A DNA stretch of 64,000 nt, from contig NZ_JAQZAL010000004.1 of NCBI RefSeq assembly GCF_028737205.1, forward strand, positions 1-64,000, in the 5' to 3' direction. The position numbers and the translations under genes are program-made. Positions 16,833 to 24,841 of the stretch are shown here, piece by piece. The stretch's first letter is position 1, and each line of letters starts with the position of its first letter. The DNA comes from Actinomycetospora lutea. GTDB lineage: Bacteria > Actinomycetota > Actinomycetes > Mycobacteriales > Pseudonocardiaceae. A model generated the notes under the pieces. That model was not told where the DNA came from, made no database searches, and saw nothing but the letters and a program-made list of their open reading frames with translations.

Positions 16833-17440
16833 GCGGCGAGCAGGTCGGCCGGGTCCCAGGACCATTCGTCGACCAGGGGCAGCGTCAGGGACAGCTCGGC
16901 GCCGTCGCGTTCGACGCCCTGCACGGGGAAGACCTTCCGCAGGAGTGCGCGCACGGCGTCGTTCTCCGCGAGGACCTCGGCAGAGAGCTCCTGCCACCCC
17001 GCCGCGACGGCGCGGTCGCGCAGCGCGCGCAACAGGAGCGTGCCGACGCCGCGGCCGTGCCAGGCGTCGACGACCTCGATGGCCAGCTCCGCCCGGCCGG
17101 AGCCGAGGCCGATGCACCGCGCGATCCCGATCGGCTCCCCGTCGGCGACCGCGACGAGCGCGACGTGGCGGCGCCCGTCGACGGCGGCGAGCGCCCGTCG
17201 CACGGCGGGCACCATCCGCGGGACCGGGGAGTGGAAGCGCAGGTAGCGGCTCTGGTCGGACAGGCCGGCGAAGACGTCGTCGAGCACCTGCTCCTCGCCG
17301 GTTCCGAGCTCGCGCACGACGATCGTCGGGGGCCGTGGTGCCTCCCGGAGCTCGCCGGGTCGCGGGACGCCGTGCTCGACGGGGATCCGGGGACCGGCGT
17401 GTGGCTGGGCAACGGCGGTGGTCACGGTGGTCGTGGACAT
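16829..17440 (-). CDS. GNAT-family N-acetyltransferase
   Basis: The 203-residue protein has a single GNAT domain. SQSRYLRFHSPVPRM-like text leads into the central strand (HVALVAVADGEPIGIARCIG). The acetyl-CoA loop is AWHGRGVGTLLLRALRDRA (R-x-x-G-x-G), and the end is ENDAVRALLRKVFPV. The substrate is not evident. GAGGAACC lies upstream of the ATG. It is followed on the same strand by the methyltransferase and is divergent from the O-methyltransferase. A weak fourth match to the shared element (TTTCAC plus four of eight bases) lies about 90 bases upstream, near 17530. Confidence 0.85.
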   Translation of the reverse strand: MSTTTVTTAVAQPHAGPRIPVEHGVPRPGELREAPRPPTIVVRELGTGEEQVLDDVFAGLSDQSRYLRFHSPVPRMVPAVRRALAAVDGRRHVALVAVADGEPIGIARCIGLGSGRAELAIEVVDAWHGRGVGTLLLRALRDRAVAAGWQELSAEVLAENDAVRALLRKVFPVQGVERDGAELSLTLPLVDEWSWDPADLLAA

Positions 17441-17629
17441 GGTGGTTCCTCTCGGGTGTCGGACCGCCACGAGCCGGGGTCCGGTCCCCGAACGGTGCGC
17501 GCCGTGGCCTCGGGAAGGTCTGCGGGCGCGTGAAATGGCCACGCCACCGCGCCGGGGGCGGCCCCACCGCCCCGGCCCGGCGGTCCGGGCAGGGCCCACG
17601 CGGCGCCCTCCGTCCCTCCTGCACCCGCC

Positions 17630-17647
17630 CTGACCAGCAGGTTTCAC
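17630..17647 (+). promoter_or_regulatory. shared element, copy 2 (CTGACCAG-N4-TTTCAC)
   Basis: This plus-strand copy reads CTGACCAG, CAGG, TTTCAC and ends 76 bases before the start codon of the O-methyltransferase gene. Orientation and spacing relative to the gene are the same as for copy 1, which argues for a promoter or activator site rather than chance. Confidence 0.65.
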
Positions 17648-17723
17648 GAGCATCGAAGCGGTGCCGACGGCGTGCGCCGCACCCTCGGTCGCGCACACCT
17701 TCCGGCTCACCGGGGAGGACGAG

Positions 17724-18782
17724 ATGGGACAGGCACCAGTGACGGACGGCCCGGGCGGGACCGTCGAGCCCGTCGTCGACCGCGTCGGGCTGACGCACCT
17801 CGCGTACGGGTTCATGGCCTCGAAGGCGCTGTTCGCCGCGCTCGGGATCGACCTGTTCAGCCGCCTGTCCGCCGGGGAATGCACGCTCCCGGAGCTGGCC
17901 GCGTCCACCGGCGTCGCCGCGCACCGCCTGGCGACGCTGCTGCACGCCCTCGCGGGCGTCGGACTGGTCGTCGTCGACGAGGGCCGGTACGCCAACGCAC
18001 CCGCCGCCGAGCGCCACCTCGTGCGTGGGGCGCCGGGCGACCTCGGCGACTACTTCCGCCTCCAGGTCGCCCAGCAGGTCTATCCCGCGCTGCTGCACCT
18101 GGACGCCGGGCTGGCCGGGACCGGTGCGGCCTTCGCCACCTGGTCGGGACTGCTCGCCGACCCCGGGGAGGCGCGTCTGTTCACCGAGGCCCAGCACACC
18201 GGATCGCTCGGGCCCGCTCGGAAGCTGGCCGACCTGCTCGCTCTCGCCGGCCCCTGCTCGGTGCTGGACGTCGGCGGTGGGAGCGGCGCGTTCTCGTACG
18301 CGCTCTGCGCGCGGGACCCCGGCGTCCGCGCGACGGTCCTCGACCTCCCCGCGGTCGTGGACGTCGCGCGGGAGCACCGGGAGCGGGCCGGTCTCACCGA
18401 CCGCGTCGCGCTCCTTCCCGCCGACGCGGTGCGCGACCCCTGGCCCGGCGGGCAGGACGTGGTGCTCATGTCGTACCTGCTCAGCGCGCTCGGCGACGCC
18501 GAGATCGACGTCGTGCTCGCCAGGGCCCACGCCTGTCTCCGCCCCGGCGGGCTGCTCGTCGTGCACGACTTCGTGCTCCACGACGACGCACCGGGTCCGG
18601 CCCCGGCGGCCTTGTGGTTCCTCCAGTACCTGGCGTCCACTCCTGACGCGGTGTCGTTCTCGGGCGCCACACTGGCCCGGCGGCTGCGGGGACACGGCTT
18701 CGCGCCCCGCCGCCCCGAGGTCCTCATCCCGGAGATCACCAAGGTGATCGTGAGCTCGACGGTGGTGCCGACGTGCCGGTGA
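17724..18782 (+). CDS. O-methyltransferase (Methyltransf_2 family)
   Basis: The 352-residue enzyme has an N-terminal winged-helix dimerisation domain (KALFAALGIDLFSRLSAGEC, then TLPELAASTGVAAHRLATLL) and a C-terminal SAM domain (CSVLDVGGGSGAFSYALC, ATVLDLPAVVDVA, PGGLLVVHDFVLHDD). This is the plan of small-molecule O-methyltransferases in polyketide and phenolic pathways. GGGGAGGA precedes the ATG. Its stop overlaps the DUF2855 gene start by 10 bases. The likely role is tailoring of a small product controlled by the SARP gene next door, which is inference. Confidence 0.85.
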   Translation: MGQAPVTDGPGGTVEPVVDRVGLTHLAYGFMASKALFAALGIDLFSRLSAGECTLPELAASTGVAAHRLATLLHALAGVGLVVVDEGRYANAPAAERHLVRGAPGDLGDYFRLQVAQQVYPALLHLDAGLAGTGAAFATWSGLLADPGEARLFTEAQHTGSLGPARKLADLLALAGPCSVLDVGGGSGAFSYALCARDPGVRATVLDLPAVVDVAREHRERAGLTDRVALLPADAVRDPWPGGQDVVLMSYLLSALGDAEIDVVLARAHACLRPGGLLVVHDFVLHDDAPGPAPAALWFLQYLASTPDAVSFSGATLARRLRGHGFAPRRPEVLIPEITKVIVSSTVVPTCR

Positions 18783-19855
18783 CGACGACAGGCCTCGAGG
18801 TGGACCGCACCGACCTGCGGCGGACCCGCGTCGCCGTGGGCCGCGCGCCGGCCGAGCCGCCCGCCGGCGGCGTCCTCTGCCGCGTCGACTCGTTCGCGCT
18901 GACGGCGAACACCGTCACCTACGCGGTCGCGGGGGACCTGTTCGGATACTGGCGGTTCTTCCCGGTGTCGGAACCGCCGTGGGGGCGCGTCCCGGCGTGG
19001 GGGCACGCGGAGGTCGTGGCGTCGTCGCACCCCGACGTCGAGCCCGGTCAGCGGTTCTACGGCTTCTGGCCGTTGGCCGACCACGTCGTCCTCGAGCCGA
19101 CGGGCGTCGCGGCCCAGGGCTTCGTCGACGGCGCGCCCCACCGCGCCGAGCTCCCGTCGATCTACCAGCGCTACCAGCGCGCCGACCCGCGCGCCGGAGC
19201 CGACGCGGAAGCCCGCACCGCGCTGCTGCGGCCGCTGTTCGCGACCTCCTTCCTGCTCGACGCGTGGCTCGGCGAGCAGGACCTGTTCGGCGCCGACACC
19301 GTCGTGCTGTCCAGCGCGTCGAGCAAGACCGCGCTCGGTCTCGGCCACCTGCTGCGCGAGCGTGGTCGCGGTGAGGTGGTCGGCCTGACGTCCCGGCGCC
19401 ACGTCGACTTCGTGGCGCGCACCGGCGCCGTCGACCGGGCGGTGGCCTACGACGACCTGCCCGACGCCCTCCCCGACGCGCCCGCGGTCTACGTCGACGT
19501 CGCCGGCGCCGCGGGCGTCCTCACCGCCGTGCACACCCGGCTCGGCGATCGGCTGCGGCGCAGCGTCCGGGTCGGTTTCACCCACCACGACGTGCTCGCC
19601 GACGGGTCCGGTGACCTCCCGGGGCCTGCCCCGGAGATGTTCTTCGCCCCCGACCACGCACAGCGCCTGGCGGCCCGGTGGGGCGGTGCCGCGTTCGCCG
19701 AGCGGCTCGAGACGGCCCGGCGCGGTTTCGAGCGCGGGCCGGGCGCGTCGATCGGGCTCGTGCGCCGGACGGGCCCCGAGGAGATCGCGGCGGCGTGGCT
19801 GGAGACCGTCGAGGGCCGGACCGACCCGGCGACCGGCACCATCGGTGCGTGGTGA
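18773..19855 (+). CDS. DUF2855 protein
   Basis: The 360-residue protein matches the DUF2855 family: ALTANTVTYAVAGDLFGYWR, FFPVSEPPWGRVPAWGHAEV, GQRFYGFWPLADHVVLEP, and DTVVLSSASSKTALGLGHLL in the middle. The arrangement resembles a medium-chain reductase fold with an unusual nucleotide region. The enzymatic role is not established. Coupling to the O-methyltransferase by overlapping frames suggests joint action. GC-rich third positions are consistent throughout, so the gene looks native and intact. Confidence 0.85.
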   Translation: MPVTTTGLEVDRTDLRRTRVAVGRAPAEPPAGGVLCRVDSFALTANTVTYAVAGDLFGYWRFFPVSEPPWGRVPAWGHAEVVASSHPDVEPGQRFYGFWPLADHVVLEPTGVAAQGFVDGAPHRAELPSIYQRYQRADPRAGADAEARTALLRPLFATSFLLDAWLGEQDLFGADTVVLSSASSKTALGLGHLLRERGRGEVVGLTSRRHVDFVARTGAVDRAVAYDDLPDALPDAPAVYVDVAGAAGVLTAVHTRLGDRLRRSVRVGFTHHDVLADGSGDLPGPAPEMFFAPDHAQRLAARWGGAAFAERLETARRGFERGPGASIGLVRRTGPEEIAAAWLETVEGRTDPATGTIGAW

Positions 19856-19864
19856 CGCGCCCGG

Positions 19865-22840
19865 TCACCCGCCGCCGGCGAGCGCGGAGGCGGAGCCGGC
19901 CGACCCCGCCCGGGTCCACACGGCGAGGCGCGCGCGGGCGAGGGCGACGGCGCCGGGACCGGTGAGCGCCGACCCCCGGCGAGCGGCGGCGGCGGACACG
20001 TCGGCGCCGAGGGCCGCGGCGGCCCGCTCGAGCCGGCGCGCGTCGAGGGGCGAGGGCTTGCCGGCCGCCACGAGGGCGTGGTGGAGGACGACGGCGTCCT
20101 CGTCGGCGCCGAGCCGCCCCAGCAGCCGCACCACGTAGCGCAGGTTGAGCCACTGCTGCGTCCAGTCCCCGACGCGGTCCCAGTGGTCGAGCACCACGGC
20201 GAGCGCCGCCGCTCCCGCCGCGGGGTCCGCGTGCACCGCCCGGGTGGCCGCCGCCTCCATCAGCGCGATGCCGTGCCACCAGAAGTTCCGCACCGAGGCG
20301 GCGAGCTCCGCGGCCTCGTCGAACTGCGCCAGCGCGCGCTCGGGGTCGGACTTCTTCAGCACCAGGCCGAGGGCGTAGTGCGCCATCGACAGCGCCGTCG
20401 GGTTGCCGGTGGTCGCGGCCACCTCGACCGACTCCCGCGCCGCGGCCATGCCCTGCTCGGGTGTGCGGAGCACCGCGCGGCACACCGCGACGTAGTAGAG
20501 GGTCCACACGAGCCGGATCGGGTCGTCGTCGGCCCGCGCGCGCCGTACCTCGGCCTCGTAGTGGCGCAGCGCCGCGACGGCGTCGCCCTCGTAGAGCGCG
20601 ACGTCGGCGAGGACGTCCCCGGGGTGGGCGATGCGGGCGGTGCCCCGGCCCGGCGCCACGCCGCCCGCGCGCTCGGCCAGCGCCCTCGCCCCGGCGAACT
20701 CGCCGCGGTTCCAGGCGCCCCGGGCGGCGGCGCCGATCGCCGCGACCCGCAGCGGGTGGTCGCCGTCCACGAGCTCGAGCGCGCGCTCGGCCCAGCGCGC
20801 CCACTCGTACCCGACCCGCAGGTGCACCAGCTCGGACACCGCGGTGACCAACGTGAGGGCGGTGTCGACGTCCCGGTCGGCGACGGCCCGCTCGAAGCCG
20901 GTGCGCAGGTTGTCGTAGTCGGGCAGGGTCCGCTCGACCCACGCCCGCTCGTCGGGCCCGTGCAGGGCGCGGGCGAGCTCCCCGGCCAGCTCCGCGAAGT
21001 ACCGGGCGTGGGCCCGCGCGACCGCGTCGTCCGCCCCGGCCTCCCGCAGGCGCTCGCGACCGAACGCGCGCAGGGTCTCCAGGACGCCGTAACGGGACCG
21101 CTCCGCCGAGGTGCGCACGGTCACCAGGGACTTGTCGACGAGACCGGCGAGCACGTCCAGGGTGTCGTCCTCGAGGGTGCCGGGTTCGCCGCCCACGCCG
21201 TGCGCCCCGCCGAGGTCGAAGCCGCCGGTGAACACCGACAGCCGTGCGAACAGCGCCTTCTCGGGCTCGGAGAGCAGCCGGTAGGACCAGTCGATGGTCG
21301 CCTCGAGGCTCTGGTGGTGGGGGAGGGCGCCCCGCGCGCCGAGGCGGAGGAGACGGCCGCGGTCGAGCCGCTCGGCCACCTCCGTCGGGCTCATGACGCG
21401 CACCCGGGCGGCGGCCAGCTCGATCGCGAGAGGGAGACCGTCGAGCCGGCGGCTCACCTCCGAGACCGCGGCGGCGTGCTCGCCGTCGAGGCGGAGGTCC
21501 GGGCGCGCGGTGCGCGCGCGGTCCGCGAACAGCACCTCGCCCTCCCCCGCGGGCAGGGGCGCCACCGGCACGAGGCGCTCCCCCTCGACGGCGAGGGCCT
21601 CGCGGCTGGTGGCCAGGACCACCACCCCCGGCGCGTGCGCCACCACCTGGTCGAGCAGCCGGGCAGCGGCCTCGAGGACGTGCTCGCAGTTGTCGAGGAC
21701 GAGCAGCAGCTCGCGGCCGCGCAGGTACTCGATGACCGTCTGCTCGATCGTGAGGCCCTGGCGCTGCTGCACCCGCAGCGCGACCGCCACCGCGTCGCTG
21801 ACCGGCCCGCCGTCGTCGAGCGGCGCCAGCTCGCAGAGCCAGGCGCCGTCGGGGAAGCGGGACTGCTCGCGCACCGCGCACTCGACGGCGAGCCGCGACT
21901 TGCCGACCCCACCGACCCCGGTCAGCGTGACCAGCGGGCTCTCGCGGAGGGCGGCGACGACCCGGGCCACGTCGGCCTCCCGCCCGACGAAGCTGGTCAC
22001 CCGCCGGGGCAGGTTGCCCCCGGGCGCGGCGGCGGCAGGTGGTGCCGGGGGGCTCGGCGGTGCGGGGTCGGGCCCGGGCGGGGCGACCTCGACGGTCGCC
22101 ACGGGCCCGGCGTCGCCCGCCAGGATCCGCTCGTGGACCTCGCGGAGCCCGGGCCCGGGGTCCGCGCCCAGTTCGTCGCGCAGCCGGCGGCGCATCTGCT
22201 GGTAGGTGTCGAGGGCATCGGCCTGCCGGCCGCTGCGGACCTGGGCGAGCATGAGCTGGCCGGCCAGGCGCTCGTCGAGCGGGTGGGCGCGCAGGGCCGC
22301 GGCGACCTCGACGACGAGGTCCCCGTGCCTTCCGGCGGCCAGCGCGGCGTCGTGGCGGTCCAGGGTGACCGCGAGACGCTCGGCGGTCAGCGAGGTGCGC
22401 AGGTTCGCGAACCACGGGGTGTCGATCGTGGCGAACGGCTCCCCGCGCCAGAGGCCCAGCGCCCGGTCGTAGAGCGCCGCGGCGTCCACCGGTCGGTCGG
22501 CCGCGCGGGCCTCGGCGACCAGCTGCCGGAAGCGGTGGAGGTCCACCGACGCCGGGTCGGCCGCGAGGACGTAGCCCCCGGGGCCGCGGGTGATGTGGAC
22601 ACCGGGGACCTCGGCCAGGAGGTGCCGCAGGCGGGACACGTAGGCCGAGAGGGCGTTGCGGGCCCGATACGGGGGCTGGTCCGCCCACACCCGGTCGACG
22701 AGCCGGTCCACCGGGACGGGACGGCCCACGTCGACGAGCAGCGCCGCGAGGACGCAGCGCTGCCGGGCGTGCCCGGTGTCGAGCTCGTGGCCGTCGAGCC
22801 GGACGTCGATGTCGCCCAGCAACCGGAACTCGACGGCCAT
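19865..22840 (-). CDS. AfsR/SARP-type transcriptional regulator, large
   Basis: The 991-residue protein has four parts. First is an OmpR-like DNA-binding domain (VEFRLLGDIDVRLDGHELDT, residues 1-90). Next is a bacterial transcriptional activator domain to about 240 (DLHRFRQLVAEAR, DERLAGQLMLAQVRSGRQAD). Then an NB-ARC-like ATPase (LVTLTGVGGVGKSRLAVECA, ELLLVLDNCEHVLEAA) spans about 290-640. The C-terminus is TPR-like. The ATG was chosen over a GTG nine bases upstream because GGAGGTGG sits seven bases before it. Large SARPs activate biosynthetic genes. Copy 3 of the shared element lies 64 bases upstream, suggesting autoregulation. Confidence 0.9.
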   Translation of the reverse strand: MAVEFRLLGDIDVRLDGHELDTGHARQRCVLAALLVDVGRPVPVDRLVDRVWADQPPYRARNALSAYVSRLRHLLAEVPGVHITRGPGGYVLAADPASVDLHRFRQLVAEARAADRPVDAAALYDRALGLWRGEPFATIDTPWFANLRTSLTAERLAVTLDRHDAALAAGRHGDLVVEVAAALRAHPLDERLAGQLMLAQVRSGRQADALDTYQQMRRRLRDELGADPGPGLREVHERILAGDAGPVATVEVAPPGPDPAPPSPPAPPAAAAPGGNLPRRVTSFVGREADVARVVAALRESPLVTLTGVGGVGKSRLAVECAVREQSRFPDGAWLCELAPLDDGGPVSDAVAVALRVQQRQGLTIEQTVIEYLRGRELLLVLDNCEHVLEAAARLLDQVVAHAPGVVVLATSREALAVEGERLVPVAPLPAGEGEVLFADRARTARPDLRLDGEHAAAVSEVSRRLDGLPLAIELAAARVRVMSPTEVAERLDRGRLLRLGARGALPHHQSLEATIDWSYRLLSEPEKALFARLSVFTGGFDLGGAHGVGGEPGTLEDDTLDVLAGLVDKSLVTVRTSAERSRYGVLETLRAFGRERLREAGADDAVARAHARYFAELAGELARALHGPDERAWVERTLPDYDNLRTGFERAVADRDVDTALTLVTAVSELVHLRVGYEWARWAERALELVDGDHPLRVAAIGAAARGAWNRGEFAGARALAERAGGVAPGRGTARIAHPGDVLADVALYEGDAVAALRHYEAEVRRARADDDPIRLVWTLYYVAVCRAVLRTPEQGMAAARESVEVAATTGNPTALSMAHYALGLVLKKSDPERALAQFDEAAELAASVRNFWWHGIALMEAAATRAVHADPAAGAAALAVVLDHWDRVGDWTQQWLNLRYVVRLLGRLGADEDAVVLHHALVAAGKPSPLDARRLERAAAALGADVSAAAARRGSALTGPGAVALARARLAVWTRAGSAGSASALAGGG

Positions 22841-22904
22841 CGCGCCCACCTCCGCGCGCCGCGTCCGGGTCCCAGGACATCGTTCCTACTCCTCCGACGC
22901 GTCC

Positions 22905-22922
22905 CTGACCAGGGGATTTCAC
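22905..22922 (+). promoter_or_regulatory. shared element, copy 3 (CTGACCAG-N4-TTTCAC)
   Basis: This copy reads CTGACCAG, GGGA, TTTCAC on the plus strand. It lies 64 bases upstream of the SARP start codon but points away from that gene, towards the small plus-strand gene at 23229. The 388-base gap between these two genes holds no other feature I can name. Confidence 0.55.
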
Positions 22923-23228
22923 GCGCGGCCCGACACCGGCCGCGGCCACCACGACGACCGGCCCGGCCGACCCGGGCGGTTGGCGGGTCGGGCGCCCGTC
23001 GCCCGATCAGCGCGGCACGCGTCCGTCGACGAGGTCCGTCGCTCGCGTCGATCCCGCCCTCGCGCGGTTGCAGGGCGGTCGTTCTGCGCCGCTCGGCCGC
23101 GTGTCCCCGCCACGGACGGCACCGCGACCGGGAGGTCGCAGCGATCCTCGTCCCGCGCGGTGTCGAAATCGGGGGGTCCCGTTCGTCGAGGAGGTGAGAG
23201 CACGCCCGACCCGCGAAGGGAGCCGATC

Positions 23229-23468
23229 ATGACCACGACGACCCACGAGCCGCTCAGCCACCGTGACCGCGCGGTCCTGCGCGCGGTGGCGGGCGGTCGC
23301 TGCCGGCACTCCGGGGAGATCGGCACGCCGCTGCTCGTCGACGGCGTCTACTGCGCCGACCAGCTCGTCGGTCACCGGCTCGCCGCGGCCGGGCTCATCG
23401 CCGACGAGCCCGGCCCGGGCGTCCCGACGATCACCGACAGCGGTCGGGCGGTCCTCGCCGCCGCGTAG
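23229..23468 (+). CDS. small winged-helix-like protein
   Basis: The 79-residue product reads LSHRDRAVLRAVAGGRC, then LLVDGVYCADQLVGHRLAAA and ITDSGRAVLAAA. Two helices, a recognition-helix-like stretch and a terminal TDSGRAVL wing resemble short MarR/PadR-like winged helices seen in actinobacteria. GAAGGGAG precedes the ATG. No partner is known; the position beside the SARP gene is suggestive only. Confidence 0.6.
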   Translation: MTTTTHEPLSHRDRAVLRAVAGGRCRHSGEIGTPLLVDGVYCADQLVGHRLAAAGLIADEPGPGVPTITDSGRAVLAAA

Positions 23469-23937
23469 CGCGGGGCGGCCCAGCGGCTCGCTGCTGGGCG
23501 AGACCGGCCGGCGCGAGTCGCTCCGAGAGCACGCGGTCGACCGCGGCGGCGCCCGTCACCGCCCAGAGCAGGACGAGGTGCAGACGGACCCCGCTCGAGC
23601 GAGAAGCCCGGGGCCCGAGCCGCCGCCGGAGCACGGCCGTGGAGGCTCAGGTCAACACCGTCACCGGCAAGTACTTCCTCGATGGCGAGGGTTCCGCGCT
23701 CCTCGCGGCCCCTAGCGTCTGTGCTGGCTCACCGCGCCGGCCGCTTCTCGGGCTCTCGGGTCGGCGGGGCAGCTGACGGGGGGCGTCCCATCGAGCGGGG
23801 CGCCCTTCGTCGCCTCCGGCGACCGGCAACGGTGGCCCCGCGTCGCTGGATCGCCGGGGCCTCGTGTCGACGGCGGCTCGCCTCGAGGACCGGCGCCTTC
23901 GGCGCGCAGAGCCACGCGGGCGCGATCCGGGTGGCCG
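23469..23937 (+). other. 469-base gap, no gene seen
   Basis: Open frames cross this stretch on both strands, as expected at this GC content, but none has a ribosome binding site with a plausible protein. A 15-base string (GCGGCCCCTAGCGTC) at 23705 recurs exactly at 36192 upstream of the copper ATPase; it may be a shared promoter element or chance. Confidence 0.35.
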
Positions 23938-24585
23938 TCAGAGGTCCGGTGCCGCGCCGAGCGTTCTCCGGTCTTCGCGCACCGTCGGTTCGTCCCCGTC
24001 GCGCGGCCGCAGGGCGTGCCGTCCGCCCTCGGCCGGTGTCGTGGCCAGCGGCCGGCGCCGGCGCTGTGCACGACGGGTCATCTCGTCGTCGAGCGAGCGG
24101 TCACGCGGTGGGGGTGGCGGCACGACACCGGCGGGGACGAGATCACGCGGTCGCGCGTCCCGCGGTCGCTGGGCCGGCAGCGGGCCCGAGTCCGAACGGG
24201 GGCCGGGCACGGCGCCCGGGTGGTGGCCCGCGACGCCGTCCCGCGCACCGGGCGGCGGGGGCGGCTGCACGGCGCGCACCGCGGGGAGATCGCAGGTGCT
24301 GCTCGCGTCCGGCGGTTGCTGGACCGGCAGCGGTCCCGTTCCCGCACGCGGTGCGGGCACCCCTCCGGTGTGCCTCCTCGCCTCGGTGGGCGGGCCGCTC
24401 CGGCGGTGGCCGGCGACGTCGCCCGCCCCGTCGTCCCGCCGGTGCCGCTCCCACTCCGACGCGATGGCCTGGAAGATCGGCGTCGGCTCCCAGCCGCCGC
24501 GTGCCCTCGACGGCCCTGGCCGGCTCCGGGCGTCGTCCGTGTCGACGCGCCGGTCTCCGACCGCGCCCCCCTGCCGCTGCTGCAT
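23938..24585 (-). CDS. proline-rich low-complexity protein
   Basis: GGAAGGAGG followed by a six-base spacer and ATG gives a very strong start for this 215-residue frame. The product is rich in proline, arginine and alanine. It has one ordered-looking segment near the N-terminus (EPTPIFQAIASEWERHRRDD) and two diverged internal repeats (GTGPLPVQQPPDASS and DSGPLPAQRPRDARP). The TPIF-x-x-x-x-S-E-W segment resembles disordered tails of actinomycete sensor kinases, but no kinase domain is present. The remainder is probably disordered. Confidence 0.5.
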   Translation of the reverse strand: MQQRQGGAVGDRRVDTDDARSRPGPSRARGGWEPTPIFQAIASEWERHRRDDGAGDVAGHRRSGPPTEARRHTGGVPAPRAGTGPLPVQQPPDASSTCDLPAVRAVQPPPPPGARDGVAGHHPGAVPGPRSDSGPLPAQRPRDARPRDLVPAGVVPPPPPRDRSLDDEMTRRAQRRRRPLATTPAEGGRHALRPRDGDEPTVREDRRTLGAAPDL

Positions 24586-24841
24586 CCCAGGCCTCCTTCC
24601 GCGCTGTTCCCCCACAGCGCGGGCTCCGCACCGCCCGTTCCGGCGGCGAAGCAGGAACCATAAACCTCAAGATGACCTTGAGATACGCGGGGTCGCATTA
24701 GCCGGTCGAACCCGGCCCTCGGCGATGTCGGTCGTCCGATCGGTCGGGAGCAGGCGCGCCCTCGCTGCGAGCGACGGACCTCGGCTCCACCGGCATCGGG
24801 CCGGGGCGAGGTGGAGCCCGCGCCACCGCGGACCGGCTGGC

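Noticed and set aside
20078-23197. Long open frame on the plus strand opposite the SARP gene
   Set aside because: It is a mirror frame of a well-supported gene, has low-complexity Gly/Arg/Ala composition and no domain. High-GC coding DNA routinely opens such frames.
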